Assembly (NCBI GenBank): GCA_003526465.1 | Contig: DPWD01000041.1 | Location: forward strand, 1-6,654 | Length of the DNA stretch: 6,654 nucleotides | Reading direction: 5' to 3' | From: Hyphomonadaceae bacterium | Lineage (GTDB): Bacteria > Pseudomonadota > Alphaproteobacteria > Caulobacterales > Aquidulcibacteraceae | Program-made: the position numbers and the translations under genes | The notes under the pieces: generated by a model | The model's input: the letters and a program-made list of their open reading frames with translations, nothing else | Databases searched by the model: none | Told to the model about the DNA's origin: nothing | Shown: in pieces, positions 1 through 6,654 of the stretch | Layout: each line of letters starts with the position of its first letter | How positions within the stretch are numbered: position 1 is the first letter of the stretch

Positions 1-2
1 AG

Positions 3-926
3 CGCATCGCGCGCGCGCCGGTCGACCAGCGCGGGGCGCAGCCGATCGTGCGGGTGGCCGAGTCCGGTTTGGGTCAAGCTGAGAAGTGGCGCGCCGCGCC
101 GGACCAGGAATGGCGGGTGCTGCGGCGCTATCTAGAGGCCACGGGAACGCCGGAGGAAAGCCGCGCTTCGATCGTGATCTGGCCGGAAGGCGCCATTCCG
201 GTGGTGAACTTTTTCATGCTGGAGAACCCGGTGTTTCTCGATGCATTGGGGCGCGCCCTCGGTGACCGCGTCTTGATCGTCGGGACCACACGCCGCGAAT
301 TACGCGGGCCTGAGCCGCTCTACTTCAACTCGGCCGCTGTCATAGATGGCGTCAGCGGCGCCGCGCGCGTCAGCCCGCAAATCTACGACAAGAACCGCCT
401 GGTTCCGTTCGGCGAGATCATGCCGTTCGAGGACTTCGTGAACTCGCTCAACATCCCTTCGTTGCAGGCCATGGGCGGATACTTCACCCCCGGCGCTCGC
501 CCCAGCCGCATGGTCGTGCCCGGAGGGCCCGAAGTGGTGGTGCTGATCTGCTACGAGACGATCTTCCCCGGCATGGTTCCCCGCGGGGCCGAGCGCCCGG
601 GGTGGATCGTGAGCGTCACCAACGATTCCTGGTTCGGGGGCGGCATAGGCCCTCAGCAGCACTATGCGATGGCCCGGTACCGGGCCATCGAAGAGGGGCT
701 GCCGGTGGCGCGGGCCGCCTCGGGGGGCGTTTCCGCGATCATTGACTCCTTTGGACGGGAAGTTAGTTCAACCCGTAGGCGTGGGAATCACGCGGAAGCG
801 CAAATTCCTCCCGCCTTGGTTGAGACGGTTATGGCGGGTTACGGAAATGTCCTTCTTATCGCGCTGCTTTTGCTGGTTGGCGGCTTGAGGCTGCTTCCAA
901 CCAAAACAGGGAATGCAAGCCAATGA
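3..926 (+). CDS. lnt: Apolipoprotein N-acyltransferase, C-terminal part (5' end outside window)
   Basis: Lnt transfers an acyl chain from phospholipid to the N-terminal cysteine of apolipoproteins in the inner membrane, the last step of lipoprotein maturation. The visible 307 codons cover the periplasmic nitrilase-like (C-N hydrolase) domain and the final membrane helix. The frame is open to the window edge and upstream codons read into the strand before the KW motif typical of Lnt, so the GTG at 48 is internal and the gene is 5'-truncated by the window. The expected E-K-C triad is present: Glu in WPEGAIP (codon 186-188), Lys in YDKNRLVPFGE (390-392) and Cys in LICYE (549-551). SVTNDSWFG and the helix VLLIALLLLVGGLRLL also fit. 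The stretch before the last helix (STRRRGNHAEAQIPPAL) is more polar than usual for Lnt. The stop overlaps the next start as ATGA, which suggests translational coupling. Confidence 0.95.
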   Translation, partial: RIARAPVDQRGAQPIVRVAESGLGQAEKWRAAPDQEWRVLRRYLEATGTPEESRASIVIWPEGAIPVVNFFMLENPVFLDALGRALGDRVLIVGTTRRELRGPEPLYFNSAAVIDGVSGAARVSPQIYDKNRLVPFGEIMPFEDFVNSLNIPSLQAMGGYFTPGARPSRMVVPGGPEVVVLICYETIFPGMVPRGAERPGWIVSVTNDSWFGGGIGPQQHYAMARYRAIEEGLPVARAASGGVSAIIDSFGREVSSTRRRGNHAEAQIPPALVETVMAGYGNVLLIALLLLVGGLRLLPTKTGNASQ

Positions 927-1342
927 CCGACGAGCGCACCGCCAATGCCGTCGACAAGCGCATCGGCCAGCGGGTGCGGACCCGCCGCCTCGAGATCAGT
1001 ATGAGCCAGGAGCGCCTGGCCGAGCTGCTGGGTGTGACCTTTCAGCAGGTGCAAAAGTACGAAAAAGGCGTCAACCGCATCGCCGCCAGCCGCCTGTTCG
1101 ACATCTCCGCGGCGCTCGACATGCCGGTGGCGCGCTTTTTCGAGGGCTTGACCGGCGGTCGGGCGGCGGCGGGCGTGGCCGAGCCCCGGGAGGCTTACGC
1201 CAGCGATGTGCTGACAACCCCCGAGGGCGCGCAATTGGTCGCTCTATTCGCATCGATCGATAGCCCGAGGGTGCGCCGGCGGGTGGTGGAGCTGGTGCGC
1301 GCTTTGGCCGAAGAGGCCGCCGATGCCGGCAAGCGCGGCTGA
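923..1342 (+). CDS. XRE-family helix-turn-helix transcriptional regulator
   Basis: This is a predicted cytoplasmic DNA-binding protein of 139 aa. Residues about 13-70 form a Cro/C1-type HTH: IGQRVRTRRLEISMSQERLAELLGV is followed by the recognition-helix segment TFQQVQKYEKGVNRI and SRLFDISAALDMPV. The C-terminal tail (PEGAQLVALFASIDSPRVRRRVVELVRALAEE) is a charged helical segment, as in the alphaproteobacterial subgroup whose genes lie directly before metK. The start ATG at 923 overlaps the lnt stop by 4 nt, and only a weak purine stretch precedes it, so coupling to lnt translation is likely. The conserved position before metK suggests, but does not prove, a role in controlling methionine/SAM genes. 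The target is unknown. Confidence 0.9.
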   Translation: MTDERTANAVDKRIGQRVRTRRLEISMSQERLAELLGVTFQQVQKYEKGVNRIAASRLFDISAALDMPVARFFEGLTGGRAAAGVAEPREAYASDVLTTPEGAQLVALFASIDSPRVRRRVVELVRALAEEAADAGKRG

Positions 1343-1363
1343 CCTGACGCCGCATTGCGCCTA

Positions 1364-1411
1364 AAGGCGGTTCTCCCTAAGAGGCCGCTTTGTTTCCATG
1401 AGCCCGGAGAA
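1364..1411 (+). promoter_or_regulatory. Putative SD-sequestering pseudoknot in metK leader (riboswitch-like)
   Basis: Bases 1364-1370 (AAGGCGG) pair with 1385-1391 (CCGCTTT), giving a 7-bp stem with one G-U pair. The 14-nt loop TTCTCCCTAAGAGG has TTCTCC (1371-1376) as the exact complement of GGAGAA (1406-1411), the metK Shine-Dalgarno. Together these would form an H-type pseudoknot that hides the ribosome binding site. Two alternative folds compete: CGCC-TAAA-GGCG (1358-1369) would disrupt the stem, and the loop can fold on itself (CTC 1373-1375 with GAG 1381-1383), freeing the SD. TTTGTTT follows the stem, so attenuation by transcription termination is a second possibility. Small SAM/SAH riboswitches before alphaproteobacterial metK genes work by a similar pseudoknot, but their conserved loop sequence is not seen here. 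The ligand and function are inference. Confidence 0.45.
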
Positions 1412-1415
1412 ATGC

Positions 1416-2636
1416 GTGGCCAGAACTTCCTACGTCTTCACCAGCGAAAGCGTCTCCGAAGGCCACCCCGACAAAGTCGCGGACCGCATCTCCGACACCG
1501 TCGTCGACGCCTTCATCGAAGCTGACCCCGCCGCCCGGGTAGCGTGCGAAACGCTGGTAACCACCAACCGGATTGTGCTGGCGGGCGAAGTGCGGGCCGG
1601 GCGGGAAGGCCAAAGCAAGGCTCAGAACCGCGATTTCACCAAGTCGATCATCGCTTCGCTTCAGCCCAAGGTGCGCGCCGCGATCAAGGACATCGGCTAT
1701 GCGCAGAAGGGGTTCCATTGGGAGAAGGCCCGCTACGCGTGCTATTTGCACGGACAGTCCGCGCACATCGCCCAGGGCGTCGACGCCAGCGACAAGAAAG
1801 ACGAAGGCGCTGGCGACCAGGGCATCATGTTCGGCCACGCCTGCAGCGAAACGCCGGAGATGATGCCGGCCACGTTGCAATATTCGCACAACATCTTGAA
1901 GCGCCTCGCCGAGGCGCGCCATTCCGGGGAATGCCCCGATCTCGAGCCCGACGCCAAGAGCCAGGTCACGCTGCGCTACGAGAACGGCAAGCCCGCCGAG
2001 GTGCTCGCGGTTGTGGTCAGCCACCAGCACAAGAAGCGCCTCAAGGGCAAAGTGTACACGCCAAAGCGCATGGAAGAGCTGGTGAAACCCTACGCGCGCG
2101 CGGTGTTTCCCGACGGCCTGGTGACCAAGAACACCAGGTGGCACATCAACCCCACCGGCAAGTTCGAGATCGGCGGGCCCGATGGGGATTCAGGGCTCAC
2201 GGGGCGCAAGATCATTGTCGACACCTATGGCGGCGCGGCGCCGCACGGAGGCGGGGCGTTCTCGGGCAAGGACCCCACCAAGGTCGACCGCTCGGCGGCT
2301 TATGTGTGCCGCTATCTAGCGAAGAACGTAGTGGCGGCGGGATTGGCGCAGCGCTGCACCATCCAGATCAGCTACGCCATTGGCGTCGCCGCGCCGACCA
2401 GCTTCTACGTCGACTTGCACGGCGCCGACACTATCGACCCGGCCAAGCTGGAAAAGGCGCTGCCCGAACTCATGGACGGCTGCACGCCGCGCGCCATCCG
2501 CACCCGCCTCAATCTCAACCGCCCGATCTACGCGCGCACCGCCGCCTACGGCCATTTCGGCCGCCAGCCGGACAACGAAGGCGGCTTCACCTGGGAGCGG
2601 ACGGATTTAGCGGAAGAGCTGAGGCGGCTTTCGTAA
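1416..2636 (+). CDS. metK: S-adenosylmethionine synthetase
   Basis: MetK makes S-adenosylmethionine from methionine and ATP, releasing phosphate and pyrophosphate, in the cytosol. I chose GTG 1416 (406 aa): GGAGA at 1406-1410 lies 5 nt upstream, and the protein then begins [20 protein letters not shown], as alphaproteobacterial MetK proteins do. The in-frame ATG 1398 lacks a ribosome binding site and would add six atypical residues. From the GTG start, GHPDK with catalytic His17, Asp19 and Lys20 lies at 16-20. Signature 1, [11 protein letters not shown], is at 131-141, with His where Tyr is common. The phosphate-binding signature [19 protein letters not shown] is at 278-296. The protein is about 20 residues longer than the E. 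coli enzyme, probably owing in part to the basic segment near residues 60-90 ([15 protein letters not shown]). An O-methyltransferase follows after 13 nt. Confidence 0.97.
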   Translation: MARTSYVFTSESVSEGHPDKVADRISDTVVDAFIEADPAARVACETLVTTNRIVLAGEVRAGREGQSKAQNRDFTKSIIASLQPKVRAAIKDIGYAQKGFHWEKARYACYLHGQSAHIAQGVDASDKKDEGAGDQGIMFGHACSETPEMMPATLQYSHNILKRLAEARHSGECPDLEPDAKSQVTLRYENGKPAEVLAVVVSHQHKKRLKGKVYTPKRMEELVKPYARAVFPDGLVTKNTRWHINPTGKFEIGGPDGDSGLTGRKIIVDTYGGAAPHGGGAFSGKDPTKVDRSAAYVCRYLAKNVVAAGLAQRCTIQISYAIGVAAPTSFYVDLHGADTIDPAKLEKALPELMDGCTPRAIRTRLNLNRPIYARTAAYGHFGRQPDNEGGFTWERTDLAEELRRLS

Positions 2637-2649
2637 GCGGGAACAGAAC

Positions 2650-3324
2650 ATGTCCTCTTCGCTGGGCCTCTCTCTTGAGATCGTGAACTACCTCGCGGAG
2701 GTCAATCCGCCTGAGCATCCGGTGCTGGCGCGCTGCCGCGCCGAGACCGCCGCAATGGGCGGGGTTGCGATCATGCAGATCAGCGCCGAGCAGGGCGCGT
2801 TCATGGCGCTCATCGCGCGCATGATCGGCGCGCGGCGCGCGTTCGAGGTCGGTGTTTTCACCGGCTATTCGGCGCTCACGGTCGCGCTGGCCATGAAGGA
2901 CGTGAACCCGAGCAGCGCGCGGCTTTTGGCGTGCGACGTGAACGAAGAATGGACAAGCAGGGCTCGCGATTATTGGCGCGAAGCGGGCGTGGACGGGATC
3001 ATCGACCTGAACCTTGCGCCCGCCATCGAGACGCTTGATCGCCGTCTGCAGGCGGGTGAGGCCGGCAGCTACGATTTCGGCTTCATCGACGCCGACAAGA
3101 CCGGCTACGATTCCTATTACGAGCGCGGACTCCAGCTCCTGCGTCCGGGCGGGGTGATGCTGTTCGACAACATGCTCTGGTCCGGGGCGGTGGCCGATTC
3201 CGGCAACCAGGCGCCAGACACCGTGGCGTTGCGGGCGTTGGCGCTCAAGGCCAAGGCCGATCCCCGGGTGCATGCGGCCATGACCAGCATCGGAGACGGC
3301 TTGCTCCTGGCAATCAAGCGGTGA
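2650..3324 (+). CDS. Class I SAM-dependent O-methyltransferase (caffeoyl-CoA OMT type)
   Basis: This 224-aa cytosolic enzyme belongs to the Methyltransf_3 (caffeoyl-CoA / catechol O-methyltransferase-like) family, which methylates hydroxyl groups using SAM and a divalent metal. Visible elements are the SAM-binding loop FEVGVFTGYSALTVA (65-79), the acidic residue of CDVNEEW (Asp96), FIDADKTGYDSYYE (145-158) with metal-ligand Asp147, and LFDNMLWSGAV (171-181) with Asp173 and Asn174 as further metal ligands. Length and motif order match intact family members. The ATG at 2650 follows metK by 13 nt with a modest GGGAA about 6 nt upstream, so the two are probably cotranscribed. The substrate cannot be read from the sequence: bacterial members act on phenolics, catechols or unknown small molecules. 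Confidence 0.92.
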   Translation: MSSSLGLSLEIVNYLAEVNPPEHPVLARCRAETAAMGGVAIMQISAEQGAFMALIARMIGARRAFEVGVFTGYSALTVALAMKDVNPSSARLLACDVNEEWTSRARDYWREAGVDGIIDLNLAPAIETLDRRLQAGEAGSYDFGFIDADKTGYDSYYERGLQLLRPGGVMLFDNMLWSGAVADSGNQAPDTVALRALALKAKADPRVHAAMTSIGDGLLLAIKR

Positions 3325-3343
3325 ATCCCGCTAAGTATGGCAT

Positions 3344-3450
3344 AGTTTGGTTTGTTTAACCAAACTAACTTAGACAAGGCTAGAAAAGCGAGCCCCGGCA
3401 ATCTAGAAAAGTTTGGCGGCTCTGACCGAACTACCCTAGAAACGGCTGGA
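3344..3450 (+). repeat. Diverged 41-bp direct repeat (period 66) containing twin operator-like palindromes
   Basis: Copy 1 is 3344-3384 and copy 2 is 3410-3450; they align without gaps at 29 of 41 positions by my count. Each begins with the same inverted repeat: AGTTTGG-N9-CCAAACT (3344-3366) and AGTTTGG-N9-CCGAACT (3410-3432), both 23 bp overall with 66 bp between centres. In copy 1 the arms extend to a perfect 10-bp palindrome, TAGTTTGGTT / AACCAAACTA (3343-3352 / 3358-3367). After the inverted repeat both copies keep a block of the form CTAnCnTAGAnAnGGCTnGA. CTAGAAA also occurs at 3380, 3403 and 3436. The AT-rich sequence in a GC-rich genome, with sites ending at the ATPase start codon, suggests a two-site operator for one dimeric regulator. 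Confidence 0.6.
3413..3442 (+). promoter_or_regulatory. Candidate promoter of the ATPase gene (weak; possibly leaderless)
   Basis: TTGGCG (3413-3418) and TAGAAA (3437-3442) are separated by 18 bp and resemble poor -35 and -10 elements. The equivalent bases in the upstream repeat copy are TTGGTT (3347-3352) and TAGACA (3371-3376), also 18 bp apart, so two tandem promoters are possible. From the downstream pair, transcription would begin at about 3449-3450, on or next to the ATG of the ATPase gene. That would explain why no clear ribosome binding site precedes this ATG. Each hexamer matches the housekeeping consensus only partly. Confidence 0.25.
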
Positions 3451-4652
3451 TGGAGACCTCCCGCAACCCCTACAGCCCCGGCGCGGGGGCGCCGCCGCCC
3501 GAATTGGCCGGCCGGGAAGGGGTCTTGGAAAGCGCCGGAAACGCCATCGTGCGGGCTAAGGCAGGGCGGGCGCCGAAAGCGCTGATGGTCCTGGGCCTGC
3601 GCGGGGTCGGCAAGACGGTCCTGCTCAACGAGTTCGAGAAGATCGCCGAGGCCAATGGCAGTCAAACCGCCCTGGTGGAGGCCGTCGCCAACCAGTCGCT
3701 GGCCGAGATGCTGACGCCCCAGCTACAGCGCATCCTGCTAAAGCTCAACCGGCTGCAGCGCGTCGGCCACGAATTGCAGCGCGCGTTCGGTCTGCTGCGC
3801 AGTTTCGCCAGCGTGTTCAAGGTGCGCGTCGGCGAGCTCGAATTCGGCGCCAGCAACGAGCCGGTCACCGGCGATCTCTCGCTCGACCTCACCGATCTGT
3901 TCGTCGCTATCGGCGAGGCGGCGAAAGCGCGCAACACGGTGATCGCCATCCTGATCGACGAAGTGCAATATCTGACACAGGAGGATCTAAGCGCGCTCAT
4001 CGTTGCGCTGCATAAGATTTCACAGCGCCGCTTACCGCTGGTGTTTTTCGGCGCCGGCCTGCCGCAACTCGCCAAGCTCGCGGGCGATGCGAAATCCTAC
4101 GCGGAGCGCCTATTTGAGTATCCGCCCATTGGCCCGCTCGACAGCGAAAGCGCACGCAGAGCGCTGGTCGAGCCCGCGCGCAGCGAAGGCGCGGAATTCA
4201 GCGACGACGCGCTCGAACACATTCTCGAACAGACGCGCGGTTATCCGTTCTTCCTGCAAGTGTGGGGCGCGCACGCCTGGGACGCAGCCAAGCTTACGCC
4301 GATCAACGCCGCCGACGCCAAGGCCGCCACCACGCGCGCCATCGCCGGCCTCGACGAAGGCATTTTCAAATCCCGCTTCGAGCGCATGACCGAGCGCCAG
4401 CGCCAATATGCGCGCGCCATGGCCGAGTTCGGGGCAGGTCCCGCCAATTCGACGGCCGTTGCCGAACTCCTCGGCATGAACGTCAAACAGGCCGGCCCCG
4501 TGCGCGACGAACTGATCAAGAAGGGTATGGCCTACAGCCCCAACCGCGGCGACGTCGCCTTCACTATCCCCCTGTTCGACGAATTCATGCGCAGGCGCAT
4601 GGCTGGGCCGGGGAAAGGGCCGCGGGCAGCGCGTAAGGTAGGGGGAAATTAA
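3450..4652 (+). CDS. Orc1/Cdc6-like (AAA_16-type) ATPase with C-terminal winged helix
   Basis: This 400-aa protein is a predicted cytosolic P-loop ATPase of the AAA_16/Orc1-Cdc6-like group that occurs as an orphan in bacteria; its biological role is not established. The N-terminus NPYSPGAGAPPPELAGREGVL is the usual lead-in. Walker A is GLRGVGKT (49-56, Lys55) and Walker B is AILIDEVQ (Asp170, Glu171). FFGAGLPQL (199-207) sits at the sensor-1 position, ERLFEYPPIGPL (219-230) follows, and TRGYPFFLQVWG (262-273) is the lid/sensor-2 region. Residues about 310-385 look like a winged-helix DNA-binding domain (STAVAELLGMNVKQAGPVRDELIKKGMAY, then a wing GDVAFTIP). ATG 3450 is the only plausible start, since an in-frame stop lies at 3423; the ribosome binding site is weak or absent. 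No partner gene is tightly coupled: the next gene is 114 nt away. Confidence 0.85.
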   Translation: METSRNPYSPGAGAPPPELAGREGVLESAGNAIVRAKAGRAPKALMVLGLRGVGKTVLLNEFEKIAEANGSQTALVEAVANQSLAEMLTPQLQRILLKLNRLQRVGHELQRAFGLLRSFASVFKVRVGELEFGASNEPVTGDLSLDLTDLFVAIGEAAKARNTVIAILIDEVQYLTQEDLSALIVALHKISQRRLPLVFFGAGLPQLAKLAGDAKSYAERLFEYPPIGPLDSESARRALVEPARSEGAEFSDDALEHILEQTRGYPFFLQVWGAHAWDAAKLTPINAADAKAATTRAIAGLDEGIFKSRFERMTERQRQYARAMAEFGAGPANSTAVAELLGMNVKQAGPVRDELIKKGMAYSPNRGDVAFTIPLFDEFMRRRMAGPGKGPRAARKVGGN

Positions 4653-4717
4653 AATAAAGGCACTTAGCCTCGGCTTTAACGACCTGTTCATTGCTTGGGA
4701 ATCGAATCCTCAAACGT

Positions 4718-4753
4718 TGCTCGTCCGATTCCATTTTGTTCCCTCAACGAGCA
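4718..4753 (+). promoter_or_regulatory. Inverted repeat abutting the ribosome binding site of the DUF1508-like gene
   Basis: TGCTCGT (4718-4724) and ACGAGCA (4747-4753) are perfect 7-bp arms with a 22-nt pyrimidine-rich loop, and the 3' arm touches the Shine-Dalgarno (AGAGG, 4753-4757). A competing local hairpin pairs CCTC (4742-4745) with GAGG (4754-4757) and would hide the SD. Either fold could affect translation. The rest of the 4653-4766 gap holds no recognisable gene, promoter or convincing terminator. Confidence 0.3.
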
Positions 4754-4766
4754 GAGGAAAAGGAAA

Positions 4767-4988
4767 ATGTCCCCGTATTTACGCAACCGTCGCCTGCGCG
4801 CCACGCTTCTGGCCAACTGGCCTCGTGTCGAAGTGGAGTCGGATTCAAAGGGCAATTGGTACTGGCATCTCCAGTCGGCGAATGGCCGCATCATGGCCGA
4901 CGCATACGGCTACAATACCGAGCGCGAGTGTTGGGCTGCGGCAGAGCGAACGCGCCAAGCATTTGCGGCAATGTCGCCCTTAGTCTGA
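4767..4988 (+). CDS. Small DUF1508 (YegP-like) domain protein
   Basis: I place the start at ATG 4767 (73 aa), because the purine-rich AGAGGAAAAGGAAA lies immediately upstream (AGAGGA at 4753-4758, 8-nt spacer). The ORF extends in frame to an ATG at 4695, but that ATG has no ribosome binding site and would add 24 atypical residues. The core GNWYWHLQSANGRIMADAYGYNTERECWAAAERTRQAF resembles the DUF1508/YegP fold: an aromatic beta-strand, an A/S-NG turn, a GY-S/N turn and a final helix. The biochemical role of this family is unknown. The N-terminal MSPYLRNRRLRATLLANWPRVE is basic. The gene ends 17 nt from the convergent toxin stop, and nothing ties it to that pair functionally. Confidence 0.65.
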   Translation: MSPYLRNRRLRATLLANWPRVEVESDSKGNWYWHLQSANGRIMADAYGYNTERECWAAAERTRQAFAAMSPLV

Positions 4989-5005
4989 CTCCTGTCCGGC
5001 GCGGG

Positions 5006-6654
<1,649 letters not shown>

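Noticed and set aside
1361..1390. CTAAAG and CCTAAGAGG strings recalling the 3' core of SAM-II riboswitches
   Set aside because: The 5' stem and loop block needed for SAM-II is not found upstream, where the xre coding sequence still runs; only the SD pseudoknot idea is kept.
1377..2144. Reverse-strand 255-codon ORF opposite metK
   Set aside because: It is the antisense shadow of a GC-rich, clearly conserved metK frame; it has no recognisable domain and no ribosome binding site logic.
1544..2686. Forward 380-codon ORF overlapping metK in another frame
   Set aside because: Arg/Ala/Gly/His-rich composition typical of a shifted frame of a high-GC gene; metK motifs occupy the true frame.
2587..3273. 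Reverse-strand 228-codon ORF opposite the O-methyltransferase
   Set aside because: Antisense shadow; the forward frame carries all the methyltransferase motifs.
4653..4680. Intrinsic terminator after the ATPase gene (AGGC-ACTTA-GCCT)
   Set aside because: Only a 4-bp stem with no T-tract directly behind it.
4110..4691. Reverse-strand 193-codon ORF opposite the ATPase C-terminus
   Set aside because: Antisense shadow without recognisable domain; the forward frame continues a coherent winged-helix domain.
4696..4713. tRNA T-arm-like string (GGGAATCGAATCC) that could mark a tRNA fragment or attachment site
   Set aside because: No acceptor stem, anticodon arm or CCA context on either strand, and no matching repeat elsewhere in the window.

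Overview
This high-GC window looks alphaproteobacterial. It carries lnt, a small XRE-type regulator and metK in tandem, plus a typical alphaproteobacterial LDH-like malate dehydrogenase (mdh). I cannot name a genus from the sequence alone. There is no rRNA, tRNA, insertion sequence or CRISPR array, and no gene-free stretch longer than about 155 bases.

Bases 1-3324 form a forward housekeeping block. It holds the C-terminal part of lnt (lipoprotein N-acylation), an XRE helix-turn-helix regulator sharing an ATGA overlap with lnt, metK (S-adenosylmethionine synthetase) and a COMT-type SAM-dependent O-methyltransferase 13 nt after metK. The last pair places a SAM producer beside a SAM consumer. 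I place the metK start at GTG 1416, which has a good ribosome binding site, and not at ATG 1398. The 73-nt gap before it can fold into a hairpin whose loop is perfectly complementary (6 nt) to the metK Shine-Dalgarno. This is the architecture of a small translational SAM riboswitch, but it does not match any consensus I know.

Bases 3325-5550 look like an accessory islet between conserved loci. It holds an orphan Orc1/Cdc6-like (AAA_16 type) ATPase with a C-terminal winged helix, a small DUF1508/YegP-like protein, and a reverse-strand DUF433 antitoxin / DUF5615 PIN-like toxin pair with a 1-nt overlap. The ATPase gene is preceded by two copies of an operator-like element (AGTTTGG-N9-CCRAACT) inside a diverged 41-bp direct repeat of period 66. 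The second copy ends on the ATG, which has no clear ribosome binding site and may be leaderless. The toxin-antitoxin operon is preceded by an exact tandem duplication of a 19-bp unit and by a near-consensus general-stress (EcfG-type) promoter.

Bases 5551-5704 are a shared divergent intergenic region. mdh then runs forward off the window end, apparently only a few codons short of complete.
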